From Rhizobiaceae bacterium (lineage in GTDB: Bacteria > Pseudomonadota > Alphaproteobacteria > Rhizobiales > Rhizobiaceae): a DNA stretch of 64,000 nt. Shown piece by piece: positions 33,549-42,260 of this stretch (within the stretch, counting starts at the first letter, position 1; each line of letters opens with the position of its first letter). A program made the position numbers and the translations under genes. The stretch covers positions 1 to 64,000 of the forward strand of contig JAEPQK010000001.1 of assembly GCA_017640615.1 (NCBI GenBank), in the 5' to 3' direction. Under the pieces are notes generated by a model. It saw only the letters and a list, made by a program, of their open reading frames with translations, was not told the DNA's origin and made no database searches.

Positions 33549-34715
33549 ATGCTGACAGCCGAAGGCCCTGACCAGTATTTTTCCGAAGAGCACATCGCCA
33601 TGCGTATGGCGATGCGCAAATTCGTGGCTGCTGAAATCACGCCGAACATAGAGGCCTGGGAAGAGGCAGGGCGTGTACCGCGTGAAATCTACCGCAAAGC
33701 GGGTGAGATCGGCTTTATCGGTGTGAACTATCCAGAAGAGCTCGGTGGACTCGGCGGCGACCCCTTCATGGCGATCGCGGTGAATGAAGAGATTTGCCGG
33801 TGCGGCTCGGGCGGTGTGGTGGCCGCGCTCGGCTCGCACGCGATTTCCATGCCGCTTGTTGTGGCGCACGGTACCGAAGAGCAGAAGTGCAAGTTCGTAG
33901 CGCCCGTCGTGGCGGGCGAGAAAATTGCAGCGCTGGCGATCACCGAACCCGGAGGCGGCTCCGATGTTGCGTCGCTCAGATGCCGGGCTGTGCGCGACGG
34001 CGACTACTATGTTGTCGATGGCGAAAAGACCTTCATCACCTCCGGAGTCCACGCAGACGTACTGACAGTCGCGGTACGTACGTCCGATGATGCCGGTGCG
34101 GGCGGCATCTCGTTCCTGATCGTGGAGGGCGACACGGCCGGACTGCAGCGCACGGCTCTGAGGAAGATGGGATGGCACGCCTCCGACACCGGCCATCTGG
34201 TGTTCGACAATGTACGGGTGCCGGCGGCCAACCTGCTCGGCGCCGAAGGCCGTGGCTTCATGGCTGCGATGCTCAACTTCAACAATGAACGGCTGATGAT
34301 TGCGGTGCAGGCCTACATCATGGCCGAGGTCTGCTTTCATGAGGCTTTGTCCTGGGCGCGCGACCGGCAGGCCTTCGGCAAGCCGATCTCGCAGCATCAG
34401 GTGATCCGCCACAAGCTCGTCGACATGGCAGCGCGGATCGATGCCGCGAAGGCGCTGGTCTACGACATCGTCTGGCGCCACGCGCGCAAGTTCGATCCGA
34501 TCAACGTGCATGTCGCACGAACATCGATGGCGAAGGTGACGGCTACTGCGGCTATGAAGTTCTGCGCCGATGAAGCGGTGCAGATATTGGGCGGTATGGG
34601 CTTTATGCATGGCACGGCGTCGGAGCGTATCTACCGGGAGGTCAAGGTGCTCACAATCGGCGGCGGTACGGACGAGGTGATGAAGAACCTCGCTGCCGCG
34701 CAGATGGGTATTTGA
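33549..34715 (+). CDS. Acyl-CoA dehydrogenase
   Basis: An FAD-dependent acyl-CoA dehydrogenase of 388 aa. Family signatures are ALAITEPGGGSDVASLRC (about residues 125-142), DGEKTFITSG, and the C-terminal QILGGMGFMHGTASERIYRE. The glutamate used in short-chain enzymes near the C-terminus is replaced (TIGGGTDEVM). A glutamate in FNNERLMIA sits where isovaleryl- and citronellyl-type enzymes carry the catalytic base, suggesting a branched substrate (inference). ATG at 33549 is preferred; a GTG at 33543 overlapping the previous stop is an alternative. Confidence 0.92.
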   Translation: MLTAEGPDQYFSEEHIAMRMAMRKFVAAEITPNIEAWEEAGRVPREIYRKAGEIGFIGVNYPEELGGLGGDPFMAIAVNEEICRCGSGGVVAALGSHAISMPLVVAHGTEEQKCKFVAPVVAGEKIAALAITEPGGGSDVASLRCRAVRDGDYYVVDGEKTFITSGVHADVLTVAVRTSDDAGAGGISFLIVEGDTAGLQRTALRKMGWHASDTGHLVFDNVRVPAANLLGAEGRGFMAAMLNFNNERLMIAVQAYIMAEVCFHEALSWARDRQAFGKPISQHQVIRHKLVDMAARIDAAKALVYDIVWRHARKFDPINVHVARTSMAKVTATAAMKFCADEAVQILGGMGFMHGTASERIYREVKVLTIGGGTDEVMKNLAAAQMGI

Positions 34716-34726
34716 GCGGAGGCGGC

Positions 34727-35584
34727 ATGTCCAAAGTGATGATCACATGCGCGCTCAATGGCGTGCTCACCGACCCCAAGCAGCACTCGGTTCCGGTGAC
34801 GCCGGCCGAGATGGCGGCCGAGGCAAAGCGCGCTTACGAGGCCGGTGCTTCGATCATGCATATCCATCTCAGACAGCAGGGTGAGGGCAAGGGCCATCTG
34901 CCGAGCTGGGACATCGCGCTTTCGAAGGAGGTGCAGGCGGCTATACGCGAAGCCTGCCCGGGCGTCATCGTCAATCACACGACCGGCACGGTGGGACCGG
35001 ACTATCAGGCCGCGCTTGATGTGGTGACAGAGACGCGGCCGGAGATGGCGGCCTGCAATGCAGGCTCGCTCAACTATCTCAAACTGAAGCGCGATGGCAG
35101 CTGGGCCTGGCCGCCCATGCTGTTCGACAACACGCCGCAGAAAGTGCAGCATTTCATCGATGCGATAACAGGCGCCGGGTCGGTGCCGGAATTCGAGTGC
35201 TTCGATACCGGCATCGTGCGCAGCGTGGGCATGTATCAGGCGAACGGCATGTTCAAAGGCACGGCGCAGGTGAATTTCGTCATGGGCGTAGCGTCGGGCA
35301 TGCCGGCGCGCGGTGACCTGCTGCCGATCCTGAAAGATCTCGCGCCGGAGAATTCGCGCTGGCAGGTCACGGCGATAGGACGCGCCGAAATCTGGGCGCT
35401 GCATATGCTGGCAGCCGAACTCGGCGGGCACCTGCGCACGGGGCTTGAGGACACTTTCTATCTGCCCAACGGTGAGAAGGTAACGTCCAACGGTGTGCTG
35501 ATCGAAGAAATGGCCAGGGTGGCGCGCTCTGCCGGACGGGACATCGCTTCGCCTGCCGAAGCGCGGGCAATACTGAGCGCATGA
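34727..35584 (+). CDS. BKACE-family beta-keto acid cleavage enzyme
   Basis: A 285-aa zinc enzyme of the family named after 3-keto-5-aminohexanoate cleavage protein (Kce). H45 and H47 in SIMHIHLRQ are the zinc ligands, with VNHTTGTVGP (about residues 84-93) and AACNAGSLNY forming the active site. The family condenses a beta-keto acid with acetyl-CoA, giving acetoacetate and a shorter CoA ester. Known members take different keto acids, so specificity is open. ATG at 34727 follows CGGAGG; the start lies just past the dehydrogenase stop. Confidence 0.9.
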   Translation: MSKVMITCALNGVLTDPKQHSVPVTPAEMAAEAKRAYEAGASIMHIHLRQQGEGKGHLPSWDIALSKEVQAAIREACPGVIVNHTTGTVGPDYQAALDVVTETRPEMAACNAGSLNYLKLKRDGSWAWPPMLFDNTPQKVQHFIDAITGAGSVPEFECFDTGIVRSVGMYQANGMFKGTAQVNFVMGVASGMPARGDLLPILKDLAPENSRWQVTAIGRAEIWALHMLAAELGGHLRTGLEDTFYLPNGEKVTSNGVLIEEMARVARSAGRDIASPAEARAILSA

Positions 35585-35642
35585 GTTTGAATGCCAGTGA
35601 TGCGGCGATCTATCTGACGGCGCCAGGAGGACAGGACAGAAC

Positions 35643-37259
35643 ATGCCGCAAATAGAGACATCGGTTTCGACGGCATCACCGCAGTTTCAGGCGAATGCCG
35701 ATGGCATGCGCGCCCTGATCAAAGAGCTCCGGGGGATCGAGGAGCGGGCGATCTCCGCCTCAGATGCTTCGCGGGAACGGTTCGAAAAGCGCAACCAGCT
35801 TTTGCCGCGCGAGCGCGTTGCACTTTTGCTCGATGCCGGCCGTCCATTCATCGAGCTCGCCAAGCTGGCCGGCTACGGCATGGACACGAAAAACCCGGAG
35901 AAGTCGGTTCCGGGCGCGGGCGTGATCGCCGGCATTGGCTACGTGTCGGGCGTGCGCGCCATGGTCGTGGCGTCGGATTCGGGCATTGCAGCGGGTGCGC
36001 TGCAGCCGGGCGGCCTGAAGAAGATCTTGCGCGTTCAGGAAATCGCGCTCGCCAACAAGCTGCCCTTCGTTCAGCTGGTGGAGAGCGCCGGCGCCAACCT
36101 CACGGCCTACCGGGTGGAAGACTTCGTTGAGGGGGGCGCGACCTTCCGCAATCTGGCCCGCATGTCGGCTGCCGGCCTGCCGGTGATCACCGTCACGCAT
36201 GGTTCGTCCACCGCTGGCGGTGCCTACCAGACAGGGCTGTCGGACTATATCGTCATGGTGCGCGGGCGCACACGTGCCTTCCTCGCCGGGCCGCCACTCC
36301 TTAAAGCCGCTACAGGTGAAATCGCGACGGAGGAAGAGCTTGGCGGAGCGGAAATGCACACCGGCATTTCCGGCCTTGGCGACTATCTCGCCGAGGACGA
36401 CCGCCATGCCATTGCGATTGCCCGCGAGATCATGGCCGGCATCGACTGGCCGCAAGAAGAAAACGAAGCGCGCGATTTCGCTGACCCGCTCTACGAGGCC
36501 GAAGAATTGCTCGGCATCATGCCGATGGATTATCGCCAGCCGGTCGACATGCGCGAGGTGATTGCCCGCATTGCCGACGGATCGGAATTCCTGGAGTTCA
36601 GCGAACGCTATGGCGGGCAGACCGTATGCGGCACGATCCGACTTCGCGGCTGGCCGCTAGGCGTCATCACCAATAACGGACCCATCGACCCTGCGGGCGC
36701 TTCGAAGGCAACGCATTTCATACAGGCCTGCTGTCAGGCTGGAACGCCGATCCTCTATCTCAACAATACAACCGGTTTCATGGTGGGCCGCTCCTACGAG
36801 GAAGACGGTATCATCAAACACGGGTCGAAGATGATCCAGGCGGTGACGAATGCGACCGTGCCGCAGTTCACCATCTATTGCGGGGCGTCTTTCGGCGCAG
36901 GCAATTATGGCATGTGCGGGCGCGGCTTCGATCCGCGCTTCTGCTTCTCGTGGCCGAATGCAAAGACGGCGGTGATGGGCGGCGAGCAGGCAGCCGGCAC
37001 CATGATTGAAGTGCAGAAGGCGCGGGCGGCGCGCAAGGGCGAGGAACTCGACCAGGCCCAGCTCGATACCATGAAGGCGGCGATCGTGCAGATGTTCAAC
37101 GGCCAGATGGACGCGTTCTACAATTCGGCGCGGCTTCTGGATGACGGCGTGATCGACCCGCGCCAAACCCGCGAGCTGCTGGCCGAACTCGTATCGATTG
37201 CGCGGGCGGGCGACCAGCGTCAGCCGAATCGCATGCAGTTCGCAGTGGCGCGGCCGTAA
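35643..37259 (+). CDS. Acyl-CoA carboxylase, carboxyltransferase (beta) subunit
   Basis: A 538-aa carboxyltransferase subunit of a two-component biotin carboxylase. The N-half (about residues 30-280) has VESAGANLTAYRVEDFVEGG and VTHGSSTAGGAYQTGLSDY. The C-half (about 300-520) has ITNNGPIDPAGASKATHFIQ, the acyl-CoA-binding LNNTTGFMVG and GNYGMCGRGFDPRFCFSWPN. The last motifs resemble methylcrotonyl/geranyl-CoA carboxylases more than propionyl-CoA ones (inference). It works with the biotin subunit encoded 10 bases downstream. Confidence 0.92.
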   Translation: MPQIETSVSTASPQFQANADGMRALIKELRGIEERAISASDASRERFEKRNQLLPRERVALLLDAGRPFIELAKLAGYGMDTKNPEKSVPGAGVIAGIGYVSGVRAMVVASDSGIAAGALQPGGLKKILRVQEIALANKLPFVQLVESAGANLTAYRVEDFVEGGATFRNLARMSAAGLPVITVTHGSSTAGGAYQTGLSDYIVMVRGRTRAFLAGPPLLKAATGEIATEEELGGAEMHTGISGLGDYLAEDDRHAIAIAREIMAGIDWPQEENEARDFADPLYEAEELLGIMPMDYRQPVDMREVIARIADGSEFLEFSERYGGQTVCGTIRLRGWPLGVITNNGPIDPAGASKATHFIQACCQAGTPILYLNNTTGFMVGRSYEEDGIIKHGSKMIQAVTNATVPQFTIYCGASFGAGNYGMCGRGFDPRFCFSWPNAKTAVMGGEQAAGTMIEVQKARAARKGEELDQAQLDTMKAAIVQMFNGQMDAFYNSARLLDDGVIDPRQTRELLAELVSIARAGDQRQPNRMQFAVARP

Positions 37260-37269
37260 GGAAAGCGAC

Positions 37270-39201
37270 GTGACGAAGATCACCAAACTCCTCATAGCCA
37301 ATCGCGGTGAGATCGCCGTCAGGGTGATGCGCACCGCGCGGCAGATGGGCATCGCGACGGTGGCGGTCTATTCGGAAGCCGATAAAGGCGCGGTCCATGT
37401 GACGAGCGCCGACGAGGCGGTCTGTATTGGCGGCGCGGCACCTTCTGAAAGCTATCTCAGGGTCGATGCAGTCATCGAAGCGGCGCGTGCTACCGGCGCC
37501 GACGCGATCCATCCGGGCTACGGCTTCCTCGCCGAAAACCCGGCACTGCCTGCCGCCTGCGCGGAAGCCGGCTTCATCTTCGTCGGGCCCTCGGCCGAGG
37601 CAATTGCCAATATGGGCGACAAGGCCGCGGCCAAGCGGCTGATGGAGGCGGCGGGCGTGCCATGCGTGCCCGGCTATGATGGCTCCGACCAGACACCTGC
37701 GACGCTGCTTGCAAAGGCGAAAGAGATTGGGTTCCCGATCATGATCAAGCCGACTGCCGGCGGCGGCGGTCGCGGCATGCGGCTCGTGGGTTCAGAAGCC
37801 GATTTCGAGCCGGCGCTTGGTTCGGCGCGATCGGAGGCGAAGTCGGCTTTCGGCGACGGCGCGGTTCTTCTGGAGCGCGCCATCGTCAATCCGCGCCATG
37901 TCGAAATCCAGATCATGGCTGATAGCCATGGCAACGCGATCCATCTTGGCGAACGCGACTGTTCGGTACAGCGGCGGCACCAGAAGCTGATCGAGGAAGC
38001 GCCGTCGCCTGCAGTCGATGCCGGTCTGCGCGCGCGAATGGGCGAGGCTTCGGTGAAGGCAGCACTCGCCATTGGCTATGAGGGAGCAGGCACGTTCGAA
38101 TATCTGCTCGATGGTGACGGCCAGTTCTACTTCATGGAAATGAACACGCGGTTGCAGGTCGAGCACCCGGTGACGGAGGCCGTGACGGGACTTGATCTCG
38201 TCGAGCTGCAGCTGCGGATCGCAGCCTGCGAGAGATTGCCGCTCAGCCAAGACGAAGTGTCTTTCTCAGGCCATGCCATCGAGGTGCGGCTCTGCGCGGA
38301 AGACGCAGATGGCTTCATGCCCCAGAGCGGCCGGCTGGCACGCTGGCGGCCGGCCGACACGATCCGCACCGACCATGCGTTGCGCGATGGCGTGGATATC
38401 CCGCCATTCTACGATTCCATGATCGCCAAGCTGATCGCGCATGGTTCCGACAGGGACGCCGCGCGGCAGAAGCTAATCGCAGGACTAGGCGAAACGCAGG
38501 CGCTTGGCGTGCGCACCAATCAGGGGTTTCTCGGCGACTGCCTGCGGCACCCGGTGTTTGCGGCGGGTAAGGCAACTACGGCTTTCATCGGAGACCACAG
38601 CGCCGATCTGAAGCCGGATCGTGAGAGCGAGGATCGTGCGGTGGCCGGTCTGGCAGGGGCGCTGATGCGTGCTGCGGACGGTACCTCGCTGGCGCACGGC
38701 TTCGCCGCACCGCTGCGGCTCGCGCGCGGCGAAAGTATGTTCACGCCGCGCGTTGTCGCGCATGGCGAAGGTCGCTGCGACATCCATGATGGCGGTGAGG
38801 CACGTTCAATCATGGTCACCGGACGCGACGGCGGCATGATCCGTTTCGAGCACGCAGGGCGGTCGCGGGGTGCTGCTTTGATCGTCTCGAAAAGCACGAT
38901 CTGGCTGCATCTCGATGGGCGGTGTTACGACTTCACAGACCTCACTTTTGCGCCCGAAATCACCGCCGATGCTGCCGGTGACGGCAAGGTGCGCGCGTCC
39001 ATGAACGGCACCGTGGTCTCCATCGCGGTCAAGGCGGGCGACATCGTTACAAAGGGCCAGATCGTGCTAGTGCTGGAAGCGATGAAGATGGAGCACGGGC
39101 ATTTGGCAAGTGCGGATGGCACGGTTGCGGCCGTACATGTCGAGCCCGGTGCGCAAGTGACGGCGCATGCCGTGCTTATTGAAATCGAGCGCCAATCATG
39201 A
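37270..39201 (+). CDS. Acyl-CoA carboxylase, biotin carboxylase / biotin carrier (alpha) subunit
   Basis: A 643-aa biotin subunit. Residues about 1-445 are biotin carboxylase: [21 protein letters not shown]-grasp [10 protein letters not shown], and [16 protein letters not shown]. Residues about 570-643 are a biotinyl domain with EAMKMEH, lysine about 606 being biotinylated. It carboxylates biotin with bicarbonate and ATP and passes the carboxyl group to the beta subunit. The GTG at 37270 follows AAGGAAA; no ATG fits. Its stop overlaps the anmK start (ATGA). Confidence 0.94.
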   Translation: MTKITKLLIANRGEIAVRVMRTARQMGIATVAVYSEADKGAVHVTSADEAVCIGGAAPSESYLRVDAVIEAARATGADAIHPGYGFLAENPALPAACAEAGFIFVGPSAEAIANMGDKAAAKRLMEAAGVPCVPGYDGSDQTPATLLAKAKEIGFPIMIKPTAGGGGRGMRLVGSEADFEPALGSARSEAKSAFGDGAVLLERAIVNPRHVEIQIMADSHGNAIHLGERDCSVQRRHQKLIEEAPSPAVDAGLRARMGEASVKAALAIGYEGAGTFEYLLDGDGQFYFMEMNTRLQVEHPVTEAVTGLDLVELQLRIAACERLPLSQDEVSFSGHAIEVRLCAEDADGFMPQSGRLARWRPADTIRTDHALRDGVDIPPFYDSMIAKLIAHGSDRDAARQKLIAGLGETQALGVRTNQGFLGDCLRHPVFAAGKATTAFIGDHSADLKPDRESEDRAVAGLAGALMRAADGTSLAHGFAAPLRLARGESMFTPRVVAHGEGRCDIHDGGEARSIMVTGRDGGMIRFEHAGRSRGAALIVSKSTIWLHLDGRCYDFTDLTFAPEITADAAGDGKVRASMNGTVVSIAVKAGDIVTKGQIVLVLEAMKMEHGHLASADGTVAAVHVEPGAQVTAHAVLIEIERQS

Positions 39202-40322
39202 AGTCCGAATGGGCGATCGGTCTGATGACCGGCACCGTGCTCGACGGCAATATCGACGTCGCGATGATCCGCACCGACGGCGAAACGGTCGACGAGTTCG
39301 GGCCGTTTGCGCTGATGCCATATCCAGACGGTTTGCGCGATCTGCTTTTCCGCACATTCGACGCGGCACGCGCCTGGGGGTTCGAAGGGGCCGAACCCGC
39401 AATATTTCGCGAGGCCGAGATGGCACTGACCAAGGCGCAATCCGATGCGGTGAACGCGTTTCTTGCCGACCACGGCTTCAAGGGGTCTGATGTTTCCGCA
39501 GTCGGTTTCCACGGGCAGACCGTGTTGCACGCCGGACCGCAGGACGGAAGGCACGGCAATACGCGTCAGCTCGGCGACGGGGCGATGATGGCGGGAATTG
39601 TCGGCACGGATGTCGTCTACGACTTCCGTTCGGCCGATGTCGCTGCGGGCGGACAGGGAGCGCCGCTTGCGCCTGTCTATCACCGCGCGCTGCTGAAGCG
39701 CATAAGTGCCGGGTCCGAAACGGCGATCCTCAATCTCGGTGGCGTCGCCAACATTACCTGGTGCGATGGCGAGGCGATGGTCGCTTGCGACACCGGCCCC
39801 GCGAATGCCCCGGTCAATGACTGGGTGCGCCGGCACACTGGTGCCGACATGGACGTAGACGGGCGGATTGCGGCAAGCGGTGCGGCCAACGAAGAGCGGC
39901 TGGCGGAGCTCTTGCGACATCCCTACCTCACCGCGCCATTTCCCAAATCGCTCGACCGGTTCAGTTTTCGCGCCGAGATGGCCGACGGCGAAACGCTGGA
40001 AAATGGCGCAGCACTTCTGACCGCCTTTTCGGCGGCGGCGGTGGGCAAGGCGCTCGATCTTTTGCCCAATCGCCCCAGCCGGCTGGTCGTGTGCGGCGGC
40101 GGGCGGCGCAACCCGACGCTGATGCGTGAAATCGGCAAGCGCGCAGGTGTGGAAACGGTTCCCGCCGAAAAAGTTGGCTTGCGTGGCGACGCGGTGGAAG
40201 CGGAGTGTTTCGCGTTTCTGGCGGTGCGTTCGAAACAGGGCCTTCCGCTGAGCTTCCCCACAACCACCGGCGTGAGCCAGTCGACCAAAGGCGGCGTTCT
40301 TGCGCCTGCCGCAACTGCCTGA
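39198..40322 (+). CDS. anmK: Anhydro-N-acetylmuramic acid kinase
   Basis: A 374-aa kinase of the sugar kinase/actin fold. It cleaves and phosphorylates 1,6-anhydro-MurNAc to MurNAc-6-phosphate in cell-wall recycling. The N-terminal phosphate loop [15 protein letters not shown], the [12 protein letters not shown] block, GGVANITW and [14 protein letters not shown] are family features. The loop reads MTGTVLDG where E. coli has MSGTSLDG. It is fused to the carboxylase operon by a four-base ATGA overlap, an unexpected context for a wall-recycling enzyme. Confidence 0.92.
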   Translation: MKSEWAIGLMTGTVLDGNIDVAMIRTDGETVDEFGPFALMPYPDGLRDLLFRTFDAARAWGFEGAEPAIFREAEMALTKAQSDAVNAFLADHGFKGSDVSAVGFHGQTVLHAGPQDGRHGNTRQLGDGAMMAGIVGTDVVYDFRSADVAAGGQGAPLAPVYHRALLKRISAGSETAILNLGGVANITWCDGEAMVACDTGPANAPVNDWVRRHTGADMDVDGRIAASGAANEERLAELLRHPYLTAPFPKSLDRFSFRAEMADGETLENGAALLTAFSAAAVGKALDLLPNRPSRLVVCGGGRRNPTLMREIGKRAGVETVPAEKVGLRGDAVEAECFAFLAVRSKQGLPLSFPTTTGVSQSTKGGVLAPAATA

Positions 40323-40394
40323 GTTTTCGGAGCGTGCGTCGCGCGCCCCGGTCGGCTATCCTGACGGCAATTGCGCGAATACGGGGGCTGCCAG

Positions 40395-41582
40395 ATGAGC
40401 GATCAATACACCGAAACAACCTCGGTTTCCTGGTTCGGTAGGCTGCGGCGCTCTGTCGGCGGCATTGTCTTCGGTCTCATCCTTCTGGTCGGCATGGTGA
40501 TGCTGCTCTTCTGGAACGAGGGCAGAGCTGTCACCACCGCGCGCTCGCTGGCAGAGGGTGCAGGTATTGTCTCGTCCGTTTCTGCTGATGTCGTGAACCA
40601 GGCGAACGAGGGCAAGCTGGTGCACGTCGCCGGCCCGGTGGAGACGCAGGAAAGCCTCACCGACACCGCGTTCGGTATCACCACGAGCGGCGTGCGGCTA
40701 CGGCGCAATGTCGAAATGTATCAGTGGAAGGAGACGGCTTCCTCCAAGACCGAAACCAAGCTCGGCGGCGGTGAAGAGACGGTCACCACATATTCCTATG
40801 CACGAGACTGGTCGTCAGTTCCTATAAGTTCTGCAGGTTTCAAGCAGCCCGACGGGCATCAGAACCCGCCGATGAACATCGAAAGCCAGAGCTTTCAGAT
40901 AGGCTCGGCCAAGCTGGGCGCCTTCGATCTGCAGGCGAATGTCATTGGTCGCATAGGCGGCGCGCGCGACGTGCCGGTCGGCCCCGACGTGATCAACGCC
41001 GTGCGGGTGGCGACTGGCGGTAATCAGCCTGTGTCGGCGCTCGACGGACGCATCTACATTTCATACGACCCGAGCCGCCCGCGTGTTGGCGATTACCGCA
41101 TCGGATACTCGCTTGTGCCGCTCGGGCCGATCAGCGTGATCGGCGAGCAGCAGGGCACGAGTTTCGATGCCTATCAGACTGTTGCGGGCGACAAGCTCCT
41201 GATGGTGGATACCGGGATCATGCCGGCTGAAGAGATGTTTGCCGACGCCGTTACCGGCAACACGTTGCTGACCTGGGTGTTGCGGATCGTCGGGCTCGTG
41301 TTTCTCGGTGTCGCCTTCGGGCTGCTGTTGGCGCCGATCGGCGTAGTCGCGGATGTCATACCTTTTCTTGGACGCATCGTGCGCATGGGCACGGGGCTGG
41401 TCGCGTTTGCGCTGGCCGCTCTGGTGGGTTCCATCACCATCGCCTTTGCGTGGTTTTGGTATCGCCCTGTGCTGGCGCTGATCATCCTGATCGTGGGTAC
41501 GGGCATCTTCTACGGTGTTTCATACCTCGGCAAAAAGCGGGAGGCGCAGGGCGGCGGCGAAGCCGCAGCCGAAGGCGGTTGA
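40395..41582 (+). CDS. TMEM43-family membrane protein
   Basis: A 395-aa membrane protein. One N-terminal helix (about residues 19-40) is followed by a large extra-cytoplasmic domain (about 45-275) and three C-terminal helices, then a charged, glycine-rich tail. The pattern TSVSWFGRLRRSVGGIVFGL and the block EGKLVHVAGPV match the TMEM43 (LUMA) family shared with animals. Function in bacteria is unknown. ATG at 40395 follows GGGGG. It stands between anmK and tRNA-Gln, with a 72-base gap upstream, and is probably independent. Confidence 0.85.
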   Translation: MSDQYTETTSVSWFGRLRRSVGGIVFGLILLVGMVMLLFWNEGRAVTTARSLAEGAGIVSSVSADVVNQANEGKLVHVAGPVETQESLTDTAFGITTSGVRLRRNVEMYQWKETASSKTETKLGGGEETVTTYSYARDWSSVPISSAGFKQPDGHQNPPMNIESQSFQIGSAKLGAFDLQANVIGRIGGARDVPVGPDVINAVRVATGGNQPVSALDGRIYISYDPSRPRVGDYRIGYSLVPLGPISVIGEQQGTSFDAYQTVAGDKLLMVDTGIMPAEEMFADAVTGNTLLTWVLRIVGLVFLGVAFGLLLAPIGVVADVIPFLGRIVRMGTGLVAFALAALVGSITIAFAWFWYRPVLALIILIVGTGIFYGVSYLGKKREAQGGGEAAAEGG

Positions 41583-41641
41583 TGCGTCGTTCGCACGACT
41601 GGACCTTGCAATCGAATAAGGGTAAAGCGTGCGCGCCTGAC

Positions 41642-41659
41642 GCGGGCGTACTCGCCCGC
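41642..41659 (+). other. GC-rich stem-loop upstream of tRNA-Gln
   Basis: GCGGGCG (41642-41648) and CGCCCGC (41653-41659) form a perfect 7-base stem with a TACT loop, 12 bases before the tRNA. No T-run follows. It may end the TMEM43 message or belong to the tRNA precursor. Confidence 0.4.
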
Positions 41660-41671
41660 CAGCCGCAACGA

Positions 41672-41746
41672 TGGGGCGTAGCCAAGCGGTAAGGCAACGG
41701 TTTTTGGTACCGTCATGCGCTGGTTCGAATCCAGCCGCCCCAGCCA
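41672..41746 (+). tRNA. tRNA-Gln (TTG)
   Basis: A 75-base cloverleaf with acceptor stem TGGGGCG/CGCCCCA, discriminator G and encoded CCA. The anticodon stem-loop is ACGGT-TTTTGGT-ACCGT, giving anticodon TTG, which reads CAA/CAG. The T-arm GCTGGTTCGAATCCAGC is canonical. It stands alone between convergent protein genes. Confidence 0.97.
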
Positions 41747-41855
41747 GCCTCCGCTTGTTTCGCAAGCTATGGCTGGGCAAGCCAGCAAAAACGTTGATGC
41801 GAAGCAAGCGGGCCGCAGAAGCCTTGGCGAAGGCGTGACGACGGTCGATGTGCCG

Positions 41856-42248
41856 TTACGCAGCTTTAGCAGTCACTTCGCAGTTGAGCGTGTTGCTGAC
41901 GGTACACATCGCCTTGGCGCGGGCGATGATCTCGGCTTCGCCTTCCGGCGCCCAATCGGCGATGCCGCTCACCACGCAACGTACGCTTTGAAGTCGGCCG
42001 GGAAGGTCAGTCGCCTTTTCGCCTACAACCGAGACGCTGAATGGACCTGGCTCGATCTTGTCGCCCTTCACGACGATGATGACCGATTTCACCATGCAAT
42101 GGCCGACTGACGCCAGCAGCATGTCGACCGGCGTATCAGTCGGCGGATGCGGCAATGCCGGGCCATCCTCGCCCATCGCGAAAGTCAACTCGGACTGATC
42201 GCTGAACCGGGTGATCACCGGGCCGAATTTCTTGGGTCTGATTTTCAT
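41856..42248 (-). CDS. OsmC-family peroxide-detoxifying protein
   Basis: A small protein of 130 aa with the OsmC/Ohr fold. The redox cysteines are in SVGHCMVKS (about residue 51) and AKAMCTVSNTLN (about 114). The family reduces organic or other hydroperoxides with thiol help. It lies 12 bases after the TRAP transporter large permease gene and is probably its co-transcribed last gene, an unusual partner. Its own function in uptake is not evident. Confidence 0.85.
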   Translation of the reverse strand: MKIRPKKFGPVITRFSDQSELTFAMGEDGPALPHPPTDTPVDMLLASVGHCMVKSVIIVVKGDKIEPGPFSVSVVGEKATDLPGRLQSVRCVVSGIADWAPEGEAEIIARAKAMCTVSNTLNCEVTAKAA

Positions 42249-42260
42249 GGGTCTCGCTTT

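Noticed and set aside
33051-34610. A 519-codon minus-strand frame opposite the acyl-CoA dehydrogenase
   Set aside because: Antisense shadow of two well-supported genes; low-complexity histidine/arginine content.
38925-39920. A 331-codon minus-strand frame opposite the carboxylase/anmK junction
   Set aside because: Overlaps two strongly supported genes and has no ribosome site or domain.
41747-41855. Attachment site or integration scar downstream of tRNA-Gln
   Set aside because: No integrase, no repeat of the tRNA 3' end and no change in gene character nearby; only small hairpins are seen.
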